A stretch of 64,000 nucleotides of DNA, from NCBI GenBank assembly GCA_018242525.1, contig JAFEBS010000051.1, positions 1 to 64,000 on the forward strand. Reading direction: 5' to 3'. Shown here in pieces: positions 16,871 to 25,380 of the stretch (the stretch's first letter is position 1; each line of letters starts with the position of its first letter). The DNA is from Planctomycetota bacterium (lineage in GTDB: Bacteria; Planctomycetota; Planctomycetia; Planctomycetales; Planctomycetaceae). Below the pieces are notes generated by a model. It searched no databases, had not been told where the DNA came from, and worked only from the letters and a program-made list of their open reading frames with translations. A program made the position numbers and the translations under genes.

Positions 16871-19294
16871 TCAATGATTGAACAGGAATTCTCGCGAATT
16901 GAGAAGCGTCCAGAGCAAATCTTCGACGGCTTTGCGCGGCTCGGAATCGCGTTCAATGTAGCTGGTGGCGTTGGTCACTTCCGGCGGAGTTGGATACCGG
17001 GAAAACGTCGCGAGGTATAGCTCTTCGATCATTTCCGGGGTAGACCGCTTTGCCTCAAACAATTTTGCGATGCGGGCGTTGCCGTTTTGCAGCTTTCCTT
17101 CGATCTCGTCGGAATTCGACAGCAGCAGGACTTGAGACAGCGTGGCGCTGGTGGACCGTTCGCATTCGCAGCCGCTGACTCGCTTGGGCCTGTCAAACGT
17201 GTCCAGGAAGTACGAACCGAACCGTTCGTGCGGCAGGTCGATGGCCCGCGAATCCGCACTCATGTTGCTGAAGTTTGTTTTGAAGCCGGTGGCCTGCTCG
17301 ACCGCATCATGCGCGACCTCAGCCGGAAGGCGTCGCGCATAAAAGCGGGCGAAGTTCTGCTGGTCCTTGCGATTGTCGTCAGTTGGATCCGAAGAGAGCT
17401 GATAAGCATGGCTCTGCACCATCAGACGGATCATGTGCTTGATGTCGAACTTGTGGTCCCGGAACTCGCGGGCCAGGGCTTCCAGCAGTTCGGGATTGGA
17501 GGGGGGATTCGTTTCCCGCAGATCGTCGACTTCCTGAACAAGCCCGCGTCCGAAGAAGTGGCCCCACAGCCGGTTGACCAGGGCCTTGGAGAAGAACGGA
17601 TTCTCCGGCCGGGCCATCCAGTCGACCAGCGCATGTCGTGGATCTTCTTCAGCCGTGAATTTGGCGATGGTGCCATCCAGGTACTTGGGCTCAATCGGCT
17701 GCCCGGTGACGGGATGCCGCTCGCCAATCGTCACGCTGGGCGAAGTGAAATACGGAGGAGGCTCGCCAAACGACTTGCGTCCCAACCGCGTGTAAAAGCC
17801 CGCCAGCCCGTAATAGTCGTCTTGTGTGAACCGTTCATACGGATGGTGGTGGCATTTGGCGCATTGCAGTCGCAGTCCCAGGAACACCTGGGCGGTGTCG
17901 GCGGTGACCTGATGCAATTGATCATCACGGGACTGCCAGAACCAGTTGATGGCCGGGGCATCGGCCCATTCACCACTGGCGGCCACAATTCCGCGGACGA
18001 ATTCGTCATAGGGACGATTGCGCGCGATCATGTCCTTGAGCCAGTTGTGGAATGCATACGAAGCGCGGTCGGCACCTGCCAGATTGGAATTCCGCAGGAT
18101 CGATCCCCACTTTAACGCGAAGTAGGCGGGGTAATCGGGCGCCGCCAGCAATCGTTCGATTGCCTTGTCACGCTTGTCTTTGTCGGAATCCGCCAGGAAC
18201 GAGCGAGTTTCATCGACGGTTGGCAGTCGGCCACACAGATCAATCGTCACACGGCGCAGGAAGACAGGATCGCTGCAGGATCCAGAGGGTTTCAGTCCCA
18301 GCTTCTTCCATTTTTCGGCCGCCCGTTGATCGACAAAACTCCGTGGAGTGAAATCCGGCAAACTCGCCAGCGGGGCTCCTTGTGGACGAAGCACTCGACA
18401 CACCGCCACCTGTCCCATGTAACGGGTCATGATCGCCGCTTCACCCGTCGGTTCGTTGGCGGTCACAAGTCCGTCGTCGTTGACGATGGCCACAACATCC
18501 AAATTGGTTGAATACTGGGCGGCGCGCGTCACATCACGGCGAGTGCCGTCCGAGTAATCCGCCAGGACAGCCAACTGCTGCTGTTCATTCGCGTCCATCA
18601 CCCGTTCGGCGGGAACCATCGACAGCTTGACCACGTGAGGGACATTCGCGGCGGAAGCGGGCGCGCCCGACTGGATCCAGGAAAGGATCAGTCGATACGG
18701 TTCAGATCCCAATTCCAGGCGCCGACCGCCACCGTGTGGAACTGCCCCGGACCCCTTGAGCAGCAGCAGACTCTGTTCTGGTGCCGACACCATCACCCGT
18801 CGTCCGCGTCCTTCGCTCACCAACGTGTGATAATCGAACTCGGTGTCGAAGCCGAACAGCGAGAGTTTAAAGCCGTTTTGACCGCTGGCCTTGCCGTGAC
18901 ATCCACCCGAATTGCAGCCAAACCGACTGAGCAACGGTTCGACTTCGGTGGCAAAGTCGACGGGACGCAGGCTGTCGAACCCGGTCACCTCGACGGGAAC
19001 CAGCCGGTGCTGACCATTCAAGGTGACTTCGACGTCGGTGGTTCCGCTAGAATGAGGCACCAGATATCCGGTCGCATCCACCGAGACGATGGAAGGCTGG
19101 CGGCTGAGATACGTTGCCCGGCGAGTGACGTCATGTCCGCCATTGCTGACGAGCAACTGTCGCCTGGCAAACGCATCTCGCAATTCGACCCGTGCAGGCT
19201 CCACCTGCAATTCCGCCGCACCCAGGTCAGTCCCCAACAGAACTACGGCTGTGGAAAGCAGGAGGTTTACAATTCGTGTCGGCGTCAAATGCAT
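16871..19294 (-). CDS. DUF1549/DUF1553 secreted protein with heme-type cysteine motifs
   Basis: An 807-residue exported protein (signal residues 1-26, ending 'GAA'). In order: a bacterial Ig-like domain (~30-105), a cytochrome-like segment with 'CNSGGCHG' (a C-x4-C-H variant of the heme motif, ~132-138), a second Ig-like part (~225-310), DUF1549 (~325-535) with 'CAKCHHHPYERF' (a true CxxCH), and DUF1553 (~565-800) with 'NRLWGHFFGRGLVQEVDD'. These proteins are a hallmark of planctomycete secretomes and probably carry c-type heme. The DUF1501 gene downstream is its usual partner. Function is thought to be in polymer breakdown or redox chemistry but is not proven. Confidence 0.87.
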   Translation of the reverse strand: MHLTPTRIVNLLLSTAVVLLGTDLGAAELQVEPARVELRDAFARRQLLVSNGGHDVTRRATYLSRQPSIVSVDATGYLVPHSSGTTDVEVTLNGQHRLVPVEVTGFDSLRPVDFATEVEPLLSRFGCNSGGCHGKASGQNGFKLSLFGFDTEFDYHTLVSEGRGRRVMVSAPEQSLLLLKGSGAVPHGGGRRLELGSEPYRLILSWIQSGAPASAANVPHVVKLSMVPAERVMDANEQQQLAVLADYSDGTRRDVTRAAQYSTNLDVVAIVNDDGLVTANEPTGEAAIMTRYMGQVAVCRVLRPQGAPLASLPDFTPRSFVDQRAAEKWKKLGLKPSGSCSDPVFLRRVTIDLCGRLPTVDETRSFLADSDKDKRDKAIERLLAAPDYPAYFALKWGSILRNSNLAGADRASYAFHNWLKDMIARNRPYDEFVRGIVAASGEWADAPAINWFWQSRDDQLHQVTADTAQVFLGLRLQCAKCHHHPYERFTQDDYYGLAGFYTRLGRKSFGEPPPYFTSPSVTIGERHPVTGQPIEPKYLDGTIAKFTAEEDPRHALVDWMARPENPFFSKALVNRLWGHFFGRGLVQEVDDLRETNPPSNPELLEALAREFRDHKFDIKHMIRLMVQSHAYQLSSDPTDDNRKDQQNFARFYARRLPAEVAHDAVEQATGFKTNFSNMSADSRAIDLPHERFGSYFLDTFDRPKRVSGCECERSTSATLSQVLLLSNSDEIEGKLQNGNARIAKLFEAKRSTPEMIEELYLATFSRYPTPPEVTNATSYIERDSEPRKAVEDLLWTLLNSREFLFNH

Positions 19295-19592
19295 GGCGGG
19301 CTTGCTTGTAGGCAGGATCTTTCGGCGGCAATTCGCAATCGGTACTATGCCGGCAACCGAACGCGAACGGATGGATTCGAGCTGCGTCCATTAAGTATTG
19401 GCGCAACTCGACGATCCGTTACTCAGATCGGCATCCGTTTAATCGTACTCCGTGGAAAAACCCGTAGCAATCTCCCCGACGCTCCTGAAGACGAATCAGC
19501 CATCAATCTGTAACGGTTGGGATGGCTGTCGGGCTCTGGAATTCGGACGGCAGAGCCCCAAACTTCCCCAAGGAACGGAAAGTCACGCCGAC

Positions 19593-19940
19593 ATGCGCTT
19601 GTTTGAAGGAACCGCCTGGGATCGCCCCCCAACGTGCGAGGTCTGCGGGAAACCGCAGTCGGAGTGTTCGTGTCCGCCTGCACCACCGCCGCTTCGATTG
19701 GTCCCCCCCGATCAGCAGACTGCGCAACTGGGGGTCGAGAAGCGGAAGAAAGGGAAACTGGTGACGGTGGTTCGTGGACTATCAGCCGAGTCCAACGATT
19801 TGACCGCACTGTTGTCGCGACTGAAGAATTCCTGCGGTGCGGGAGGCGCTGTGGATGGCGATTGTCTGGAGATCCAGGGGGACCATCTGGACCGACTGCG
19901 AAAATTACTTGTGGAGATCGGCTACAAGGTCGCGCGCTGA
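19593..19940 (+). CDS. eIF1/SUI1-family translation factor (YciH-like) with cysteine knuckle
   Basis: A 115-residue protein. Residues ~45-115 form an SUI1 domain ('KGKLVTVVRGL', 'CGAGGAVDGDCLEIQGDH', 'LLVEIGYKVAR') as in archaeal aIF1 and bacterial YciH. The first 40 residues contain four cysteines ('CEVCGKPQSECSC') that could bind zinc. ATG 19593 fits the family length; the open frame further upstream is not homologous. YciH-type proteins affect start-codon fidelity in E. coli. The gene stands alone, followed by a strong hairpin terminator. Confidence 0.85.
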   Translation: MRLFEGTAWDRPPTCEVCGKPQSECSCPPAPPPLRLVPPDQQTAQLGVEKRKKGKLVTVVRGLSAESNDLTALLSRLKNSCGAGGAVDGDCLEIQGDHLDRLRKLLVEIGYKVAR

Positions 19941-19983
19941 CTGGATGTGACCACAAGACAACGTCGGCACCGGGCACAAAGAA

Positions 19984-20022
19984 AGGAAAGAGGCGGGTGG
20001 TAAACCACTCGCCTCTTTCCTT
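19984..20022. terminator. Bidirectional hairpin terminator
   Basis: A 19-bp stem with one G-T pair (aaggaaagaggcgggtggt with accactcgcctctttcctt) and a 1-2 base loop lies between the SUI1-like gene (plus) and the H1-like gene (minus), both of which end here. The ends are A-rich on one side and T-rich on the other, so it can stop transcription from both directions. Confidence 0.75.
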
Positions 20023-20058
20023 CGTTGTAGCAATCGAGTCAGACCCGAGGGTCAGACT

Positions 20059-20187
20059 TCAGGCTGGCGAGGCGGCCTTCTTCTTGGCGGCCTTCTTGGC
20101 GGCCTTCTTCGCTGGGGCCTTCTTTGCAGGGGCCTTCTTCGCGACCTTCTTGACGGCCTTCTTCGCAGCTGCCTTCTTCTTTGCCAC
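20059..20187 (-). CDS. Histone H1-like Lys/Ala-rich small protein
   Basis: A 42-residue protein made almost only of Lys, Ala, Pro and Val in AKKA/PAKK units, like the tails of bacterial H1-like proteins (Hc1/AlgP type). It starts at GTG 20187, with an excellent GGAAGGAG ribosome site (20196-20203) 8 bases upstream. The stop is TGA at 20059-20061. Such basic tails bind DNA without sequence preference and compact chromatin, which fits the condensed nucleoid of planctomycetes. The gene is too short and too biased for standard gene finders. I infer DNA binding from composition only. Confidence 0.75.
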   Translation of the reverse strand: MAKKKAAAKKAVKKVAKKAPAKKAPAKKAAKKAAKKKAASPA

Positions 20188-20284
20188 TGTAGCTTCTCCT
20201 TCCAAGAGAATACCGTGACTGGTCATTGCCGTTGGCACACCGGGCTTCGCTAATCGGCAGACAAGTCACCATCCGAATCCATTC

Positions 20285-20306
20285 GACCCGTCAACCTTGA
20301 CAGGTC
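20285..20306. promoter_or_regulatory. Operator-like palindrome upstream of the H1-like gene
   Basis: gacccgtcaa and ttgacaggtc form a 10-bp inverted repeat with a 2-base spacer and one mismatch, about 100 bp upstream of the H1-like start. The size and spacing suit a dimeric repressor or activator. No regulator is assigned. Confidence 0.35.
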
Positions 20307-20725
20307 GCGTGTCAATCCATTTGGGGTCTGTTAAGTGCATCTTGAATCGCGGCAGCAATTCGTAGACGTTGACTTGACAGCATGTGAACCAAATGTCCTG
20401 ACACCAAACTGGGCGTCATCCTACGAATTTCATGAAATACTTCAAGCCAATTCTGTGCAATGAACATGAGAAAATTGACGTTTTGTAAAAGATTCGCGCG
20501 CACTCGCGCAGCACACGCCGGACATCAACGTGATTCTTCCGTACTGAAGAGGCTCGCTTTCACGCGCTGTTTTCTGCTTGGAAAAGAGATGAAATCAGAT
20601 CCATCGTTCATTCATCACCTGCCCGATGATGATGATGATCCAGTCGTCCTGCGGTCTGATGAACGACGTCATCAGTCATGCGATGTGGATTGATTGGCAA
20701 CAACGCTGTATCTTCGCATCAATGA

Positions 20726-20752
20726 GAAAACCCCTGTTTTTCAGGGGTTTTC
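20726..20752. terminator. Hairpin terminator after the TIM-barrel isomerase gene
   Basis: A perfect 11-bp stem, gaaaacccctg with caggggttttc, and a 5-base T loop, about 80 bp past the stop of the minus-strand gene. It ends in a T-run on both strands and resembles a rho-independent terminator. Confidence 0.65.
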
Positions 20753-20833
20753 TTGGCTTCAGTGTCTCATCACAGTCGCAGGAGTGATGCGCGAGTCATG
20801 TACTTCGCGCACCAGTCACGAGGCCATCATCAA

Positions 20834-21670
20834 TCATGTTGCTGAGTGACCATCAAGGTCGCGCAGCACTCGTTGCATGTACTGCAGACTCTCGCGCGCA
20901 ATGAACTCGGCACCGGGTTGATAGTCGAAGACTTCCACTGACACCCACCCTGAGTAACCGGTCGTACGCAGCGCTTGAAGAATTGGATGATAGTCGGTGC
21001 GGCCCATGCCCGGACCCAGCAGATTGTCGTCGTTGACATGGAAGTGGCATGTCTGCGCGGCGTACTGCGCGATCAAGTCGGGGATCGGTGTCGACTCGCT
21101 CAACATCGCTTTCACGTCCTGATGCAGCGCGAAGTTGGGATGATCGACGAGTGCCATCAACTCCACGGCGTCAGCGCATGAGTTCACAAAGTTCGTTTCC
21201 TTTGGTGTCAGCGGTTCCATGGCAATGGTCACGCCACGATCGGCGAGGACAGGTGTGACTGCGCGGAAGACTTCGGCCGCGTGCGCGTATGCCTGTTCAC
21301 GCGACACTCCGGGTTGAAGATTGCGCTGACCCGGCGATCCGAAGACCATGATCGATCCGCCCAGGTCCGCGCAGGCGTGCGCCAGTTCGGTGATGTATTG
21401 TGACGTGGCCCGGCGGACGGCAATATCTGCCGTCGTCAGATGCAACCCCTCGGTCTTCGCCAGCAACCAGTGCAGGCCACAGATCGTCAGACCGTGGGAT
21501 TCCGCCACGGACTTCAAGTCACGCCGGCGCTGCGGACTGACGTCCCCAATCCGACTGGCCAGTGTAAATGGAGCCAGTTCGATCCCGGTATACCCGATCG
21601 AGGCGATCGCCTGGCACTGCCGCTCCCATTCCCATCCTTCAAACAGTTCCTGGCAGATCGCAAACTTCAT
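20834..21670 (-). CDS. Sugar phosphate isomerase/epimerase-like TIM-barrel protein
   Basis: A 278-residue protein of the AP-endonuclease-2 / xylose-isomerase-like TIM barrel superfamily. Metal-binding patterns are 'IAMEPLTPKE' (Glu), 'FALHQDVKAM' (His, Asp), 'CHFHVNDDN' (His) and 'VSVEVFDYQPG' (Glu). Relatives include hydroxypyruvate isomerase, tagatose epimerase and IolE/IolI. No signal peptide is seen. ATG 21670 (GGGAG 7 bases upstream) starts at 'MKFAICQELFEGW', a typical family N-terminus; the frame upstream is non-coding. The gene stands alone and its substrate is not evident. Confidence 0.82.
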   Translation of the reverse strand: MKFAICQELFEGWEWERQCQAIASIGYTGIELAPFTLASRIGDVSPQRRRDLKSVAESHGLTICGLHWLLAKTEGLHLTTADIAVRRATSQYITELAHACADLGGSIMVFGSPGQRNLQPGVSREQAYAHAAEVFRAVTPVLADRGVTIAMEPLTPKETNFVNSCADAVELMALVDHPNFALHQDVKAMLSESTPIPDLIAQYAAQTCHFHVNDDNLLGPGMGRTDYHPILQALRTTGYSGWVSVEVFDYQPGAEFIARESLQYMQRVLRDLDGHSAT

Positions 21671-21825
21671 TCGGTTTCTCCCGCAAGCGAATCGAAAACG
21701 TGACCGGATGAATATCGTGAGCAGTTTCGTCGACGGTGTCGAGCGGACGAAGGGCCGGAAGGGGTCGGAAGGAACCGGCAGTTTCCGCCGTTGCCCATGC
21801 GGCCCGCGCAAGAGCGGACAACTAG

Positions 21826-21848
21826 GTGGGGTCAGACCCCCTGACACA
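21826..21848. repeat. Palindromic GGGGTCAGACCCC motif
   Basis: A 6-bp inverted repeat around a single A, extended by gtcag/ctgac. Similar GTCAGAC/GTCTGAC cores occur near 20040-20060 and in the inverted repeat at 51381-51478. It may be a REP-like dispersed motif. Confidence 0.35.
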
Positions 21849-22091
21849 CGACTCTGATGACCGACAGGTGGCATTCGAGCGGCGTCGACCACGAAATCCG
21901 CCTTCCCAGTTCCAGCACCCGGCAGAATCAGCCGAAACCTCCAGAGGTGGTCCGATTTTTCCGCGCATGCCGGTGGTAACTTTAAGGCGGTTTACGTCGG
22001 ATCGCCAATTCGAAAGGAATGTTGAAAAGTGCAGTGCCAGACCTGCCGATCTCGTAAGCGGAACCCTTTCGTGTAAGGGAGTTCCGTTCAT

Positions 22092-22116
22092 GGCACCCCC
22101 TGCAGTCGGGGGTGCC
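22092..22116 (+). other. Stable hairpin in the YTV leader
   Basis: ggcaccccc and gggggtgcc form a perfect 9-bp GC-rich stem with a 7-base loop, about 180 bp upstream of the YTV start. No T-run follows, so it is not a standard terminator. It may be an mRNA stability element. Confidence 0.35.
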
Positions 22117-22298
22117 GAATTCGGTCACTGGAGGACGCAGCGAAGGATTGCGGCGCGAAAATGCGCGCTTTGGCTCAAGCAGGATGGGTTTGCGGGCCGA
22201 TCTCTTAGGATGAGGGATCGAGTTCTGCGCGCAATTATTGAAGACACCTGATTGACCAGCTTGAATTCGCCCGTTCTGACAGGGACAAGGATCTACTC

Positions 22299-23618
22299 AT
22301 GAGATACACAGCCTGGATGGTCCTCGCCGCGGGGTTAATGGCCCTGGCCTGCGACTCACAAGCCAACGCGTTTTACTGTGGTGCCGCCAGTGCCAAGTGC
22401 TGCCCCTCGGACGCCTGCGCACCAGGTGGTACCTATTGCGCTGCCAAGCGATGCTGCGGCACCCGTTACCAGACCATCCGCGAAACCGTCTGGGAACCAC
22501 AAACGTACAACTGCTGCCGGACCGTTTACGAACAGTGCTGCGAACAGGTTCCCGTGACCTGTACCCGGACCATTCACGAAACGTGCTACCGTGATGAATG
22601 TTACACGGTCTGCAAGCCCTGCTATCAGACCTGCTATCGCGATGTCTGCTGCACCGTTCGCAAACCGTGCTTCCAGACCTGTTACCGCGACGTCTGCTGT
22701 ACCGTTCGCAAGCCCTGCTATCAGACCTGCTACCGCGATGTCTGCTGCACGGTCCGCAAGCCCTGCTTCCAGACCTGCTACCGCGACGTCTGCTGCACGA
22801 TCTGCAAGCCGATTTACGAAACCAAGTGCCGCGAAGTCTGCTGCACCAGCTACAAGACCGAAACGGAAACCTGTTACCGTGACGTCTGCTATACGGTCTG
22901 CAAGCCGGTCACCGAATCGCGTCAGATCGAAGTCTGCACCGGTGATTGGGTGACGGAAACGAAGCAGATCCCCTGCCCAGTCTGTCCGCAAACCTGCTCG
23001 ACCGGTGATTCCTGCACCAGCGTTGCCCCGTGCCAGACCTTCCGCACCGTCTGCTGCCGTCGGTGGGTTCCCCGTACGGAAACCCGCACGGTCTGCTGCA
23101 CTCGAATGGTTCAGGAAGTCCGTCACTGTCAACAGCCCTACACCGTCTGCCGCCGGGTGCCCGTCACCTGTGTGAAGCAGGTTCCCTACACCTGTGTCCG
23201 CTACGAACAACAGTGCATCACCAAGCGAGTCCCGTACACGACCTGTTCGTGGACCTGCGAAACGATCACCAAGCGAGTTCCCTACACCACTTGCTCGTGG
23301 ACCTGTGAACAGATCACCAAGCGAGTTCCTTACACGACCTGTTCGTGGACCTGTGAAACGATCACCAAGCGAGTTCCCTACACCACCTGCAGCATGACCC
23401 AGGAAGTTCGGACCCGCCGGGTTCCGTACACCACCTGCCGTCAGGTCTGCGAAACGAAGATGGTCACCAAGACCACCTGCGTTCCCCGCCAGATCACCGA
23501 AACCAAAGTTCGCTGCGTGCCACGCACGGTTTGCCGCCGGGTTCCGGTCCAGACCTGCTGCCCAACGGATCCCTGTGCCCAGCCCGGCTGTGCCGCTCCC
23601 GGGACCTGCACTCAGTGA
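22299..23618 (+). CDS. Cysteine-rich YTV-motif cell-wall protein
   Basis: A 439-residue exported protein with a signal peptide (~1-24, 'MVLAAGLMALACDSQANA'). It has very high cysteine content in two arrays of 16-residue repeats. The first array (residues 96-207) has seven units like 'CYRDVCCTVRKPCYQT'. The second (~307-386) has five units like 'ITKRVPYTTCSWTCET'. The repeated Tyr-Thr-x motifs match the planctomycete YTV family, proposed as disulfide-linked cell-wall material. A GGACAAGGA-like ribosome site precedes ATG 22299. A strong terminator follows the stop directly, so it is a single-gene transcript. Structural role inferred from family and composition. Confidence 0.85.
   Translation: MRYTAWMVLAAGLMALACDSQANAFYCGAASAKCCPSDACAPGGTYCAAKRCCGTRYQTIRETVWEPQTYNCCRTVYEQCCEQVPVTCTRTIHETCYRDECYTVCKPCYQTCYRDVCCTVRKPCFQTCYRDVCCTVRKPCYQTCYRDVCCTVRKPCFQTCYRDVCCTICKPIYETKCREVCCTSYKTETETCYRDVCYTVCKPVTESRQIEVCTGDWVTETKQIPCPVCPQTCSTGDSCTSVAPCQTFRTVCCRRWVPRTETRTVCCTRMVQEVRHCQQPYTVCRRVPVTCVKQVPYTCVRYEQQCITKRVPYTTCSWTCETITKRVPYTTCSWTCEQITKRVPYTTCSWTCETITKRVPYTTCSMTQEVRTRRVPYTTCRQVCETKMVTKTTCVPRQITETKVRCVPRTVCRRVPVQTCCPTDPCAQPGCAAPGTCTQ
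22584..22919 (+). repeat. Tandem 48-bp coding repeats (7 units)
   Basis: Seven in-frame 48-bp units in the YTV gene, each coding 16 residues with 3-5 cysteines. Units 2-4 are nearly identical at the DNA level, which points to recent unit duplication. Not a CRISPR: there are no spacers. Confidence 0.85.
23217..23456 (+). repeat. Tandem 48-bp coding repeats (5 units)
   Basis: A second in-frame array in the YTV gene with consensus 'ITKRVPYTTCSWTCET'. The first three units are almost identical and the last two diverge. The unit length equals that of the first array although the sequence differs, so a 16-residue structural period is likely. Confidence 0.82.
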
Positions 23619-23645
23619 GTTCGGTCTCAATCGCTGACAAATCAC

Positions 23646-23682
23646 AACCGCAGGCGGTTATCACGACCGCCTGCGGTTTTTT
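23646..23682 (+). terminator. Rho-independent terminator of the YTV gene
   Basis: A perfect 13-bp stem (aaccgcaggcggt with accgcctgcggtt), a 7-base loop and a run of T, 28 bp after the YTV stop. Confidence 0.88.
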
Positions 23683-23786
23683 CGTTTGTGCCCGTCAAAT
23701 CGGCGATCGCATCAGAATGGGCTTTTGCGAACGTGCATCCACCGATACCATTTCTTCAGCCCCTTTGGATTTGCGGGAGATTGGTG

Positions 23787-25133
23787 ATGCTCAATGTGAT
23801 TGGACATTCGGTTGGTTCGGCCCGAATCGGTCGACGTGGGTTTCTTTCCGTTGGGGGATTGGCCGCCGGAGGATTGACCCTGGCCGATCTCATTCGCGCG
23901 CGGCAGGCTCAGGCCAGCCAGACTCGTCGGAACACAAGCGTCATCTTCTTTTTTCAGGCAGGTGGGGCATCTCACATTGATACGGTCGACATGAAACCGG
24001 CCATGACGGCGGAGGTGCGCGGACCGTTTTCGACCATCGAGACCCGCCTTCCGGGTTTTTCGGTCTGCGAACTGATGCCCGGTCACGCCGAAGTCGCCGA
24101 CAAACTGGCCGTGATTCGTTCCATCAAGCATCATCTGTCGGTTCACGACGACGCGACTCACTGGCTGCAGACGGGCTATCCATTGCTGAATGCCCGCCAG
24201 CAGGGACAGCAACATCCCTCTCAGGGCTCGATTGTGTCGGCATTGCAGGGAAGCCATTCACCCGGATTGCCGGCCTACGTCTGCATCCCGGAAGACTATC
24301 GGCGTCACATGGGCTTTTACGAACACGCAGCCTTCCTGAGTGCACGCCACAACGCACTCGATGCTGGCGGCGATCCCAGCCTGGGCAACTATCGTGCGCC
24401 GGGATTTTCATTGCCAGCGGATGTGACCATGCCGCGTCTGGAAGACAGGCGCGCTTTGCATCAGCACCTGGATCGACTGGCCCGACGTGTCGACGCCAGT
24501 CTTGAATACGGATCACTCGACGAAGTGCAGCGCCAGGCCCTGGAATTAACCTCCGGTTCCACCGCCAGAAACGCCTTTGACCTGTCTCAGGAACCAACCG
24601 AATTGCGCGCCGCCTATGGCAAGCATGCCTACGGACAATCCGCCTTGCTCGCTCGGCGATTGGTCGAGGCGGGGGTGTCGTTCGTGACGATCAACCTGTA
24701 CGAAAAGGACATCGACTGGTGGGACGATCACACGACGATCGAAAAGAACCTGCGGAAGCGACTGCCACCGTTCGATCAAGCCGTTTCCACGTTGATCCGT
24801 GATCTGCAGCAACGAGGTCAACTCGGCAATGTCCTTGTTGCGGCATTTGGCGAGTTCGGTCGTGCCCCGCGCATCGACGCTGGAGCAGGCCGCGGTCATT
24901 GGCCGGGCGCGATGAGTGCCGTTCTGGCCGGTGGCGGAATCCGGGGCGGCCAGGTGATCGGCGCGACAGACGCGACCGGAGCCACTCCGATCAACCGCCC
25001 CCTGGGCCCCGGTGATCTGCTGGCCAGCATCTATCAAGTGTTGGGAATCGATCCGCAAAGCACCATTCGTGATCGCCAAAACCGCCCGATTCCGATCCTC
25101 GAGTCCGGCCAGCCGATCGCCGAGTTGTTTTAG
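23787..25133 (+). CDS. DUF1501 family exported protein (second copy)
   Basis: A 448-residue DUF1501 protein, unaccompanied by a DUF1549/DUF1553 partner. A Tat-like signal ('GRRGFLSVGGLAAGGLTLA') is followed by 'FFQAGGASHIDTVDMKP', 'SIKHHLSVHDDATHWLQTGY', 'ARRLVEAGVSFVTINLY', 'FGEFGRAPRIDAGAGRGHWPG' (shown here as separate short motifs 'FGEFGRAPRI' and 'GRGHWPG') and 'LASIYQVLGID'. ATG 23787 has GGGAGA 6-8 bases upstream; the open frame further upstream overlaps the YTV terminator. The activity of the family is not established. Confidence 0.87.
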   Translation: MLNVIGHSVGSARIGRRGFLSVGGLAAGGLTLADLIRARQAQASQTRRNTSVIFFFQAGGASHIDTVDMKPAMTAEVRGPFSTIETRLPGFSVCELMPGHAEVADKLAVIRSIKHHLSVHDDATHWLQTGYPLLNARQQGQQHPSQGSIVSALQGSHSPGLPAYVCIPEDYRRHMGFYEHAAFLSARHNALDAGGDPSLGNYRAPGFSLPADVTMPRLEDRRALHQHLDRLARRVDASLEYGSLDEVQRQALELTSGSTARNAFDLSQEPTELRAAYGKHAYGQSALLARRLVEAGVSFVTINLYEKDIDWWDDHTTIEKNLRKRLPPFDQAVSTLIRDLQQRGQLGNVLVAAFGEFGRAPRIDAGAGRGHWPGAMSAVLAGGGIRGGQVIGATDATGATPINRPLGPGDLLASIYQVLGIDPQSTIRDRQNRPIPILESGQPIAELF

Positions 25134-25380
25134 ACGGCGTCACGTTGGTGAAGCGCTTTGCACAACGACGGCGGATAACGTTGGAATCCGATCATCGAAT
25201 CTCGAAACGGTACAGATTCCGGTCCCCCACTCGCCGAACAAGAGCGAAGCGTGACCAAGGTATACGAACTGATGTCACTTGACTCCCCGAATGCCAAACT
25301 GACGTCATTGAGGAACTGATTCCCGATAAGTACAACTCGAACAGTAAAAGTCCCCGAACTTCAGTTGCGAAAATCAACGC

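Larger units (their letters stand above)
20188..20833. other. Long intergenic region upstream of the H1-like gene
   Basis: 646 bp with no gene I can support. It holds an operator-like palindrome at 20285-20306 and a hairpin terminator at 20726-20752. Short frames at 20312-20503 (minus) and 20460-20693 (plus) have poor codon use and no recognised motif. A gat-repeat patch lies near 20625-20640. Confidence 0.45.
21671..22298. other. Intergenic region and leader of the YTV gene
   Basis: 628 bp. It contains a palindromic GGGGTCAGACCCC motif (21826-21848), a hairpin near 22060-22085 (ggaaccctt/aaggg-a-gttcc) and a 9-bp hairpin at 22092-22116. A plus-strand frame at 21826-22251 has low-complexity sequence with no recognised motif and is probably not a gene. 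The two hairpins may structure the mRNA leader of the YTV protein. Confidence 0.4.

Noticed and set aside
20460-20693. Plus-strand frame of 77 codons
   Set aside because: Low-complexity (Asp-rich) sequence, no clear ribosome site and no recognised motif.
21826-22251. Plus-strand frame of 141 codons upstream of the YTV gene
   Set aside because: It has no ribosome site, no motif and overlaps two hairpins; the composition looks non-coding.
22584-23456. Regular 48-bp repeats resembling a CRISPR array
   Set aside because: The repeats are contiguous and in frame with a cysteine-rich coding sequence, and there are no unique spacers or cas genes.
22356-23645. Minus-strand frame of 429 codons opposite the YTV gene
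   Set aside because: It is the antisense of a tandem-repeat gene with strong codon bias; it follows the 48-bp repeat period and has no ribosome site or family motif.
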